A DNA stretch of 12,233 nucleotides, from the NCBI GenBank assembly GCA_947479185.1, contig CANJYY010000044.1, forward strand, positions 1 through 12,233. The letters are read 5' to 3'. Shown here piece by piece: positions 6,458 through 12,233 of this stretch. This DNA is from Caulobacteraceae bacterium. Lineage in GTDB: Bacteria > Pseudomonadota > Alphaproteobacteria > Caulobacterales > Caulobacteraceae. The translations under genes and the position numbers were made by a program. Under the pieces are notes generated by a model that saw nothing but the letters and a program-made list of their open reading frames with translations, was not told where the DNA came from and did not search any database. How positions within the stretch are numbered: the first letter of the stretch is position 1; the number at the start of each line of letters is the position of its first letter.

Positions 6458-6803
6458 ACAGACTGACGCCGTCGCCGCCCTGTCGGCCCTCGCCCATCCC
6501 GGCCGGCTCGCCGTGTTCCGCCTGCTGGTCAAGGCCGGGGCGGAGGGCTTGCCCGCCGGACGGATCGCCGAGGCCACGGGGACCCTGAGCAACACCCTGT
6601 CGACCAGCCTCAACATCCTGACCCAGGCCGGCCTGGCCCGTTCGCGGCGCGACGGCCGGCAGATCATCTACACCGCCGACTACGAGGCCATGCGCGGCCT
6701 GCTGACCTTCCTCGTGGAAGACTGCTGCCAAGGCGAGCCGGCCATCTGCGGCCCGCTCTCAGGCATCGTCGGCGAGGCCACCTGCGGAGCGAAGACCTGC
6801 TGA
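6453..6803 (+). CDS. arsR: ArsR-family arsenite-responsive repressor
   Basis: A 116-residue winged-helix repressor of the ArsR/SmtB family. The fold begins with ALSALAHPGRLAVFRLL, and the recognition helix region is GTLSNTLSTSLNILTQAG followed by the wing RRDGRQIIYTAD. The classic ELCVC metal box is absent. Instead, cysteines cluster at the C-terminal end (C91-C92 in EDCCQGEPAIC, C99, C111 and C116), like the Acidithiobacillus-type ArsR whose As(III) site is built from C-terminal cysteines. Binding of As(III) should release it from DNA and switch on the operon. I chose the ATG at 6453 because upstream in-frame codons run into the palindromic repeat. It overlaps the next gene by one base (TGATG), so the repressor and the first reductase are coupled. 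Confidence 0.93.
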   Translation: MEQTDAVAALSALAHPGRLAVFRLLVKAGAEGLPAGRIAEATGTLSNTLSTSLNILTQAGLARSRRDGRQIIYTADYEAMRGLLTFLVEDCCQGEPAICGPLSGIVGEATCGAKTC

Positions 6804-7297
6804 TGACCCACACCGTCCTCTTCCTCTGCACCGGCAATTCGGCGCGCTCGATCCTCGCGGAATCGATCCTCAACCGCCTGGGCGCCGGCCGGTTCGTCGC
6901 CTACTCCGCCGGCTCGATGCCGACCGGGACGGTGAACCCGCACGCCATCAGGCTGCTGGAACGGTTCAACTATCCGACCGCCGACCTGCGCTCGAAGTCG
7001 TGGGAGGCGTTCGACCGGGCGCACAATCCGGACGCGCCGGACCTGAACTTCGTCTTCACCGTCTGCGACAACGCCGCGGGCGAGGTCTGTCCGTTCTGGC
7101 CGGGCCAGCCGATGACGGCCCACTGGGGCGTGCCCGACCCGGCCGCCGTGGAAGGCACGGACGCCGAGATCGCCCTGGCCTTCGCCGACACCTATGGCCG
7201 GCTGCACAACCGGCTCGAAATCTTCGTCAACCTGCCGATGGCCAGCCTCGACCGGCTGACGCTTCAGGCCCGCCTCGACAGCATCGGCAAGGCCTGA
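6803..7297 (+). CDS. arsC: Arsenate reductase, low-molecular-weight tyrosine-phosphatase type
   Basis: A 164-residue cytoplasmic enzyme that reduces As(V) to As(III) by a cysteine relay. The anion-binding P-loop is LCTGNSARS, with nucleophile C9 and R15. The general-acid aspartate is D112 in HWGVPDPA. Two further cysteines, C88 in FTVCDN and C96 in GEVCPFW, are 8 residues apart and suit the intramolecular disulfide steps of the thioredoxin-coupled class typified by plasmid pI258 ArsC. It is somewhat longer than the pI258 enzyme. It overlaps arsR by one base and is followed after three bases by the exporter gene. A true protein phosphatase is the main alternative, but the extra cysteine pair and the context favour arsenate. 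The window holds a second, unrelated reductase three genes on. Confidence 0.9.
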   Translation: MTHTVLFLCTGNSARSILAESILNRLGAGRFVAYSAGSMPTGTVNPHAIRLLERFNYPTADLRSKSWEAFDRAHNPDAPDLNFVFTVCDNAAGEVCPFWPGQPMTAHWGVPDPAAVEGTDAEIALAFADTYGRLHNRLEIFVNLPMASLDRLTLQARLDSIGKA

Positions 7298-7300
7298 TCC

Positions 7301-8341
7301 ATGTCCATCTTTGAACGCTACCTGACCCTGTGGGTCGCCCTGTGCATTGTCGCGGGCATCGCGCTGGGCCAGTTGTTCCCCGGCCTGGTCCAGACCATCG
7401 CCGGACTCGAGGTGGCGAAGGTCAACCTGCCGGTCGCCGGGCTGATCTGGCTGATGATCATTCCCATGCTGATGAAGATCGACTTCGCCGCCATGCGCGA
7501 GGTCGGCCGCCACTGGCGGGGCATCGGCGTGACCCTGTTCATCAACTGGGCGGTCAAGCCGTTCTCGATGGCGCTTCTGGGCTGGCTGTTCATCGGCATG
7601 CTGTTCCGGCCGCTGCTGCCCGCCGCCCAGATCGACAGCTACATCGCCGGCCTGATCATCCTGGCCGCCGCCCCCTGCACGGCGATGGTCTTCGTCTGGA
7701 GCAACCTGACCAAGGGCGAGCCGCACTTCACTCTCAGCCAGGTGGCCCTGAACGACGCGATCATGATCGTCGCCTTCGCCCCGATCGTCGCCCTGCTGCT
7801 GGGCCTGTCGGCGATCACCGTGCCGTGGGAGACGCTGCTGCTTTCGGTCGGGCTCTACATTGTCGTGCCGGTGATCATCGCCCAGGTTCTGCGCCGGCTG
7901 CTGCTGGCGCGGAGCGAGGCGACGCTCGCCACGGTGCTGGGACGGCTGGGCCCGGCCTCGATCCTCGCGCTGCTGGCCACGCTGGTGCTGCTGTTCGGCT
8001 TCCAGGGCGAGCAGATCCTCGCCCAGCCGCTGGTCATCGCCCTGCTGGCCGTGCCGATCCTGATCCAGGTCTATTTCAACGCCGGCCTGGCCTATCTGCT
8101 GAACCGCCTGACCGGCGAGCAGCACTGCGTCGCCGGGCCCTCGGCCCTGATCGGCGCGAGCAACTTCTTCGAACTGGCGGTGGCCGCGGCGATCAGCCTG
8201 TTCGGTCTCAAGTCCGGCGCGGCGCTGGCGACGGTCGTCGGCGTGCTGGTCGAGGTGCCGGTCATGCTGACCGTGGTGGCCATCGTGAATCGCTCCAAGG
8301 GCTGGTACGAACGCGGCCTTCGCGCCCGAGGAGACGTCTGA
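7301..8341 (+). CDS. acr3: Arsenite efflux transporter Acr3
   Basis: A 346-residue inner-membrane exporter of As(III) of the BART superfamily, with about ten membrane helices. Family-defining features are visible: the conserved cysteine C126 in ILAAAPCTAMVFVWSNL, the TLSQVALND segment after it, and the conserved glutamate E318 in GVLVEVPVML. Both the Cys and the Glu are needed for transport in characterised Acr3 proteins. It works with the proton gradient and needs no ArsA-type ATPase, and none is present. The start is three bases after the previous stop, and the stop overlaps the next start (TGATG). The whole arsR-arsC-acr3-arsC block is therefore one transcription unit. Length and helix pattern are normal. 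It is not the unrelated ArsB family. Confidence 0.96.
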   Translation: MSIFERYLTLWVALCIVAGIALGQLFPGLVQTIAGLEVAKVNLPVAGLIWLMIIPMLMKIDFAAMREVGRHWRGIGVTLFINWAVKPFSMALLGWLFIGMLFRPLLPAAQIDSYIAGLIILAAAPCTAMVFVWSNLTKGEPHFTLSQVALNDAIMIVAFAPIVALLLGLSAITVPWETLLLSVGLYIVVPVIIAQVLRRLLLARSEATLATVLGRLGPASILALLATLVLLFGFQGEQILAQPLVIALLAVPILIQVYFNAGLAYLLNRLTGEQHCVAGPSALIGASNFFELAVAAAISLFGLKSGAALATVVGVLVEVPVMLTVVAIVNRSKGWYERGLRARGDV

Positions 8342-8745
8342 TGACCGTGACCATCTTCCACAACCCCGCCTGCGGCACCTCGCGCAACACCCTGGCGGCG
8401 ATCCGCGAGTCGGGCGTCGAGCCGACCGTCGTCGAGTACCTGAAGACCGGCTGGACCCGGCCGCAGCTCGAAGGCCTGCTGGCCGCCATGGGCAAGACGC
8501 CATGCGACATCCTGCGGGTGCGCGGCACGCCGGCTGAAGAGCTCGGCCTGACCGGTCCGGCGGCCACCGACGGCGCCATTCTCGACGCCATGGTCGCCCA
8601 TCCGGGCCTCGTCGAGCGGCCGATCGTGCAGTCGCCGAAGGGGGTCGCCCTGTGCCGGCCGTCGGAGAACGTTTTTGCGCTTCTCGACACCCCGCCGGAG
8701 AAATTCACCAAGGAAGACGGCGAGACCGTTACCCCTGTTCGCTGA
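8341..8745 (+). CDS. arsC: Arsenate reductase, glutaredoxin-dependent (Spx/ArsC fold)
   Basis: A 134-residue enzyme of the ArsC thioredoxin-fold family, unrelated to the phosphatase-type reductase upstream. It closely resembles E. coli plasmid R773 ArsC. The N-terminal YHNPACGTSRNT motif appears as FHNPACGTSRNT with catalytic C11, and the three arsenate-coordinating arginines correspond to R59 in ILRVRG, R93 in VERPIV and R106 in LCRPSE. The C-terminal FTKEDGE block is also conserved. It converts As(V) to As(III) with glutathione and glutaredoxin. The protein is a few residues shorter than R773 ArsC, with the difference at the C-terminus. It is the last gene of the operon, and no obvious terminator follows within the next 148 bases. 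Confidence 0.95.
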   Translation: MTVTIFHNPACGTSRNTLAAIRESGVEPTVVEYLKTGWTRPQLEGLLAAMGKTPCDILRVRGTPAEELGLTGPAATDGAILDAMVAHPGLVERPIVQSPKGVALCRPSENVFALLDTPPEKFTKEDGETVTPVR

Positions 8746-8893
8746 ACGGTCAGGGCGTGACAAAAACGACGAAGCACTGAATATTGCTTGCGTTTCGGGT
8801 CGGGGCGCGGTGAAAACCGGCCCGCAGATTGCTGGGGACGTCCCGGCCGTGCCATTCTGACTTCGTACGGCATCGTAAACTGATGGGGGAACG

Positions 8894-10321
8894 ATGCAGG
8901 AATTCGATCCCAGGCGACAGACAGCCCGTTTCGCGCCCAAGGTCCTGGTCGCCGTAGCCGGTTTCGCCATGCTGGCCGTCGGCTGGAAGCTGACCGCCGG
9001 GCCGGCCATCCCGGGCGTCAAGCCGCTCGATCCCGCCGCCCTCACCGCCCTGCAACATATCGCCTTCGCCCGCGCCGAAGCCCAGCCGGGCTTTGACCGC
9101 GGCCAGAACATCGCCGTCGAGGTCCGCCCCGGCGAAACGCTGGAAGCCGCCGTCCTGCGCAGCGGCGTGGCCCCCACCGACGCCCGCCTGGCCGTCCGCG
9201 TGCTGGCCCAGGCCATGGACACCGTGAACATCCGCGCCGGCATGGACTTCGTCGCCTCGGTCGCCCGTCCGCAGGACCGCCGTGGTCCGGCCCGGTTGAT
9301 CGGCCTGTCGATGCGCACCGGCGCCGCCAGCACCCTGACCGTCTCGCGCACCTTCGACGGCGCCCTGCGCCTGCGTGAACTCGAAGAGGTGGTGAAGCCC
9401 GAGACCGTGGCCGCCTGCGGCCGCATGAGCGGCTCGTTCCACGAAAGCGCCATGGCCGTCGGAGCCAACGCCGGCGTGATTGCCGAGGCGTCCAAGCTGT
9501 TCTCGCACAAGATCGACTTCTCGAGCGACATCAAGGCCGGCGACCCGTTCTGCCTGGTGTTCGACCGCAAGGTCACCGAGAGCGGCCGCACCGTCGAGGC
9601 CGGCGGCCTGCAGTACGCCGAGATCAAGGGCCAGCGCTTCTACGGCTTCACCCGCGCCGACGGGAAGCGCACCTTCCTCGACTCCATCGGCAAGAGCATC
9701 AAGGGCTTCCTGCTGCGCGCGCCTGTCGACGGCGCCCGGATCACCTCGAACTTCGGTTTCCGCCGCCACCCGATCCTCGGCTACAACAAGATGCACCAGG
9801 GCATCGACTTCGGGGTCGGCACGGGCACGCCCGTTCTGGCCGCCGGCGACGGCGTGGTGGTCGAAGCCCGCCGCTGGGGCGGCTACGGCAACTGGGTGCG
9901 CATCCGCCATGCCGGCGGCTACGAGACCGGCTATGCCCACCTGTCGCGCTTCGGCAAGGGCCTCAAGCCCGGCATGCGGGTGAGCCAGGGCCAGCTGATC
10001 GCCTATGTCGGCTCGACCGGGGCCTCGACCGGCCCGCACCTGCACTACGAAGTCTGGCTCAAGGGCCGGCGCGTCAACCCGATGACCAAGATCCAGGCGG
10101 GCAACAGTGTCGATCCACGCGACGTGGTGGCCTTCAACACCACCAAGAAACGCATCGAGGCCCTGATCGCCCCGCGCCGCACGGCCGCTGCGATCCCGAC
10201 GCCGGAAGCGCCGAAGGTCACGTCCGTCGCCGCGACGCCGGCAGACAAGGCCCCGACCAAGAAGCTGGCCCGCACCGACTTCACCACGCCCCGCGCAGGC
10301 TTGAAGCCCCGCACGGGGTAG
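8894..10321 (+). CDS. Membrane-anchored M23 (LytM) peptidoglycan endopeptidase
   Basis: A 475-residue envelope protein that should cut peptide cross-links in peptidoglycan. A membrane anchor or uncleaved signal lies at about residues 15-33. The periplasmic part begins with a LysM/OapA-like stretch (about 72-122, VEVRPGETLEAAVLRSGV) and a middle domain resembling the regulatory N-terminal domain of MepM and Csd3-type enzymes. The catalytic M23 domain (about 275-400) has all expected residues: H301 and D305 in HQGIDFG, H349 in YAHLS, and H382-x-H384 in PHLHYEVW. It is therefore probably active and not a degenerate activator. A Pro/Ala/Lys-rich tail of about 50 residues ends the chain. GGGGGA just before the ATG is the likely ribosome-binding site. 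Caulobacter has several LytM proteins; I cannot tell which, if any, this corresponds to. Confidence 0.92.
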   Translation: MQEFDPRRQTARFAPKVLVAVAGFAMLAVGWKLTAGPAIPGVKPLDPAALTALQHIAFARAEAQPGFDRGQNIAVEVRPGETLEAAVLRSGVAPTDARLAVRVLAQAMDTVNIRAGMDFVASVARPQDRRGPARLIGLSMRTGAASTLTVSRTFDGALRLRELEEVVKPETVAACGRMSGSFHESAMAVGANAGVIAEASKLFSHKIDFSSDIKAGDPFCLVFDRKVTESGRTVEAGGLQYAEIKGQRFYGFTRADGKRTFLDSIGKSIKGFLLRAPVDGARITSNFGFRRHPILGYNKMHQGIDFGVGTGTPVLAAGDGVVVEARRWGGYGNWVRIRHAGGYETGYAHLSRFGKGLKPGMRVSQGQLIAYVGSTGASTGPHLHYEVWLKGRRVNPMTKIQAGNSVDPRDVVAFNTTKKRIEALIAPRRTAAAIPTPEAPKVTSVAATPADKAPTKKLARTDFTTPRAGLKPRTG

Positions 10322-10330
10322 TTACGGATG

Positions 10331-10447
10331 GATGCTCCCCCGCTGGGGGAGCGACAGGCGGAGCCTGACTGAGGGGGCGCGTCCGAAATCCGAGCCCCCC
10401 CCTCCGTCTCGCCTGCCGGCGAGCCACCTCCCCCGATGGGGAGGATC
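10331..10447. repeat. Inverted pair of REP-like units between the M23 gene and prfA
   Basis: Two units of about 50 bases face each other. The left unit (10331-10378) has hairpin GCTCCCCC-GCT-GGGGGAGC, then hairpin CAGGC-GGA-GCCTG, then ACTGAGGGGG. The right unit (10395-10447), read on the other strand, has the same order: CCTCCCC-ATCG-GGGGAGG, then a CTCGCC/GGCGAG hairpin, then a CGGAGGGGG end. The second stem differs between the units yet remains fully paired, which points to selection on structure. The pair begins 10 bases after the M23 stop and could also end its transcript. Units of this look are scattered in alphaproteobacterial genomes; no transposase is present here. Confidence 0.78.
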
Positions 10448-10522
10448 AGACAACATCGACACAACCGGCCCGACCACTGTAAACAGCGGCCCCTTCCCGC
10501 CGTTGTTTCCGGATTTTTCGCC

Positions 10523-11599
10523 TTGCGTCTTCCCCAGGCCCGCCTCGACCAGGTGCTCGACCGTTTCCGCGAGATCGAGGCCCGCATGGGCGCGGCCACG
10601 GAAGGTCCCGAGATCGTGCGCCTCGGCAAGGAGCACGCCGAACTGAGACCGGTGGCCGAGGCCGTGCAGGCGCTGGCCAAGGTGCTTGCCGAAAAGCCCG
10701 AGCTCGAGGCGATGGCCGCCGACACGGACCCGGACATCTCCGAACTGGCCCGTGACGAGCTGGAACGGCTCGAGGCGAAGCTGCCGGACATGGAGCGCGA
10801 CGTCGCCCTGCTGCTGGCCCCGCGCGACAAGGACGAGAACGCCTCGGCGATCCTCGAGGTGCGCGCCGGCACCGGCGGCGACGAGGCGGCCCTGTTCGCC
10901 GGCGACCTGTTCCGCATGTACCAGCGCTACGCCGCCAGTCGCGGCTGGCGGGTGGAGATCGACAGCATCTCCGAAGGCGAAATGGGCGGCTACAAGGAAA
11001 TCATCGCCTCGGTGACCGGCGACGGCGTGTTCGGCCGGCTGAAGTTCGAGAGCGGCGTGCACCGGGTGCAGCGCGTGCCGGCCACGGAGGCTCAGGGCCG
11101 CATCCACACCAGCGCCGCCACCGTCGCCGTCCTGCCGGAGGCCGAGGACGTCGACATCGTCATCAACGACGCCGACCTGCGGATCGACACCTACCGCTCC
11201 AGCGGCGCCGGCGGCCAGCACGTCAACAAGACCGACTCGGCCGTGCGCATTACCCACCTGCCCACCGGGGTGGTCGTCACGTCGTCGGAGAAGAGCCAGC
11301 ACGAGAACCGCCGCAAGGCGATGGCCAACCTCAAGGCGCGGCTCTACGACATGCAGCGCCAGGCGCTGGACGACGCGCGCTCCGACAGCCGCAAGAGCCA
11401 GGTCGGCAGCGGCGACCGCTCCGAGCGGATCCGCACCTACAACTACCCGCAGGGCCGGGTGACCGACCACCGCATCAACCTGACCCTCTACAACCTGGCC
11501 AAGATCATGGAGGGCGAGGCGCTCGACGATGTGATCAACCCGCTGATCGCCGAGGACCAGGCCGAGCGCCTGGCGTCGCTGGAAGACAGTTTCGGGTAG
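10523..11599 (+). CDS. prfA: Peptide chain release factor 1
   Basis: A 358-residue class I release factor that reads UAA and UAG and triggers hydrolysis of peptidyl-tRNA. The stop-codon tripeptide PAT is at 186-188 ([20 protein letters not shown]), which marks RF1 rather than RF2. The catalytic GGQ motif is at 230-232 in [17 protein letters not shown]. The length is normal for RF1 when translation starts at the TTG at 10523 ([15 protein letters not shown]). An in-frame ATG at 10436 lies inside the repeat pair and would add 29 unrelated residues, so it is rejected. The next ATG, at 10586, would cut into the conserved N-terminal helix. No ribosome-binding sequence precedes the TTG. The gene ends in TAG, one of RF1's own codons. 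The methyltransferase gene prmC, a frequent neighbour, does not follow. Confidence 0.96.
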   Translation: MRLPQARLDQVLDRFREIEARMGAATEGPEIVRLGKEHAELRPVAEAVQALAKVLAEKPELEAMAADTDPDISELARDELERLEAKLPDMERDVALLLAPRDKDENASAILEVRAGTGGDEAALFAGDLFRMYQRYAASRGWRVEIDSISEGEMGGYKEIIASVTGDGVFGRLKFESGVHRVQRVPATEAQGRIHTSAATVAVLPEAEDVDIVINDADLRIDTYRSSGAGGQHVNKTDSAVRITHLPTGVVVTSSEKSQHENRRKAMANLKARLYDMQRQALDDARSDSRKSQVGSGDRSERIRTYNYPQGRVTDHRINLTLYNLAKIMEGEALDDVINPLIAEDQAERLASLEDSFG

Positions 11600-11604
11600 C
11601 CCCT

Positions 11605-11627
11605 CCTTCTCCCCTTGCGGGAGAAGG
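11605..11627 (+). terminator. Hairpin terminator candidate after prfA (part of a repeat)
   Basis: CCTTCTCCC pairs with GGGAGAAGG around a CTTGC loop, a perfect 9-bp stem beginning five bases after the prfA stop. It is the first hairpin of the left repeat unit. There is no T-run, so any termination would be imperfect or Rho-assisted. Confidence 0.4.
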
Positions 11628-11759
11628 TGTCGGCGCAGCCGACGGATGAGGGGTTTCGCCCACATGTCCGGTTTGCTGATCACCTTTCGAAGCGGATTGC
11701 GTGATCAACCCCTCATCCGACCTGCTTCGCAGGCCACCTTCTCCCGCAAGGGGAGAAGG
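11605..11759. repeat. Inverted pair of REP-like units after prfA
   Basis: A 51-base left unit (11605-11655) and a 53-base right unit (11707-11759) are near-perfect reverse complements, separated by 51 bases. Each has a conserved 9-bp hairpin CCTTCTCCC/GGGAGAAGG, a variable second hairpin and the conserved end CGGATGAGGGGTT. The variable stem is GTCGGC-GCA-GCCGAC on the left and CCTGC-GAA-GCAGG on the right (opposite strand), so the bases differ but pairing is kept. The architecture matches the pair upstream of prfA, although the sequence is a different subfamily. The whole region is non-coding. It resembles REPIN elements, which depend on a transposase encoded elsewhere; that link is inference. 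Confidence 0.85.
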
Positions 11760-11806
11760 ACTCGTCCGGGGTTGCCTGCTTCAGCGCTCTGAGGCACTCA
11801 CCCGAC

Positions 11807-12233
11807 ATGAAGGCCACCATATCCGCTCTCTACCGTCACCCCGTGAAGGGCTTCACGCCCGAGCGCCTGGCGGCGGCTGACCTCGCGGCCGGGGCTGTGT
11901 TTCCCGGCGACCGGATGTACGCGGTCGAGGTCGGCGACTGCGGCTTTGATCCGGCCGCGCCGGTGTTCGTGCCGAAGACCAGGTTCGCGGTGCTGGCCCA
12001 CATCGCCGATGTCGCGAAGGCCCGCACCCGCTACGACGACGCCACCGGCCTGTTCCACGCGACCGCGCCCGGCCATCCCGACTTCGCCGGCGACCTGACC
12101 GGCGAGGCCGGCCGCGACGCCTTCGCCGCCTGGCTGCCCGCCCTACTCGGCGAGGAGGCCCGCGCGCCGCTGACGGTGCTCCGCGCCCCGGGCGGCTGGC
12201 GGTTCACCGACCACCCGCTGGGCCACGTCTCGA
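11807..12233 (+). CDS. MOSC-domain protein, N-terminal part (partial at right edge)
   Basis: An open frame of 142 codons runs from an ATG off the right edge with no stop. Its opening, ISALYRHPVKGFTPERL, a G-x-VFPGDRMYAVE segment and the later FVPKTRFAVLAHIADVA match the N-terminal beta-barrel domain that precedes MOSC domains in proteins related to the molybdenum-cofactor sulfurase C-terminus and the YiiM/YcbX group. MOSC proteins carry out sulfur or molybdenum-cofactor chemistry; the MOSC core with its conserved cysteine lies beyond the window, so activity cannot be judged. A weak GAGG is 12 bases before the ATG. The frame reads the same way as prfA but is separated from it by a 155-bp repeat pair, so it probably has its own promoter. 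Confidence 0.82.
   Translation, partial: MKATISALYRHPVKGFTPERLAAADLAAGAVFPGDRMYAVEVGDCGFDPAAPVFVPKTRFAVLAHIADVAKARTRYDDATGLFHATAPGHPDFAGDLTGEAGRDAFAAWLPALLGEEARAPLTVLRAPGGWRFTDHPLGHVS

Noticed and set aside
6680..8503. 607-codon open frame on the minus strand opposite the arsenic operon
   Set aside because: Gln/His/Asp/Arg-rich composition typical of antisense frames; it spans several real, translationally coupled + strand genes.
8808..8819. CGGT-GAAA-ACCG hairpin as terminator of the arsenic operon
   Set aside because: The stem is only 4 bp and lacks a T-run, so it is too weak to call.
8835..8844. Palindrome GGGACGTCCC upstream of the M23 gene
   Set aside because: A single 10-bp palindrome is expected by chance in GC-rich DNA, and I see no second copy or promoter alignment to support an operator.
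8092..10045. Overlapping minus-strand open frames opposite arsC and the M23 gene
   Set aside because: No domain recognised, no ribosome-binding site, and composition is that of antisense shadow reading.
10436..10522. Upstream ATG extension of prfA
   Set aside because: The ATG lies in the loop of a repeat hairpin, and the 29 extra residues do not resemble RF1, which has its usual length from the TTG.
11605..11759. CRISPR-like array after prfA
   Set aside because: There are only two units, in opposite orientation, with internal hairpins and no regular spacers; they fit an inverted REP-like pair instead.

Overview
The window looks like a GC-rich chromosomal segment from the family Caulobacteraceae (Caulobacter, Phenylobacterium or Brevundimonas; the genus cannot be fixed by eye). 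The main evidence is a full-length copy of the cell-cycle master regulator CtrA, nearly identical over most of its length to the Caulobacter protein as I remember it. It has a GANTC- and TTAA-rich promoter region of the kind used for CcrM/GcrA and CtrA control. All genes I can support lie on the + strand; the long minus-strand open frames are antisense shadows caused by the high GC content.

Layout. (1) 1-2122: the end of a PepSY-domain protein, an OmpR-type response regulator and a PhoQ-like membrane histidine kinase, joined by 1-base TGATG overlaps. This is one operon for an envelope-sensing two-component system. (2) 2123-2554: a 432-bp gene-free regulatory region with eight GANTC sites, three of them exactly 11 bp apart, a hairpin, and a ladder of TTAA half-sites. 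Then come ctrA and a strong hairpin terminator. (3) 3366-5789: a large polytopic membrane protein with an N-terminal M28 metallopeptidase domain. (4) 5817-8745: an arsenic detoxification locus. An ArsI/CadI-type C-As lyase has its own promoter. A 108-bp palindromic repeat follows, then arsR, a low-molecular-weight-phosphatase-type arsenate reductase, the Acr3 arsenite exporter and a glutaredoxin-type arsenate reductase. The last four genes overlap or nearly touch. (5) 8894-10321: a membrane-anchored M23 (LytM) endopeptidase. (6) 10523-11599: peptide chain release factor 1 (prfA), flanked on both sides by paired inverted repeat units of REP/REPIN-like architecture. (7) 11807 to the right edge: the N-terminal part of a MOSC-domain protein.

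How it fits together. The arsenic genes form a coherent pathway. ArsI would release As(III) from organic trivalent arsenicals, the two unrelated reductases would convert As(V) to As(III), Acr3 would export As(III), and ArsR would repress the locus until As(III) binds. The ArsI and arsR upstream regions share a near-identical 15-bp motif, which suggests that one repressor controls both. The ctrA region is a stand-alone cell-cycle unit. The most unusual non-coding signals are the GANTC/TTAA architecture in front of ctrA and the three inverted-repeat pairs. I see no rRNA, tRNA, CRISPR array, integrase or transposase gene, and no clearly new multi-gene system.
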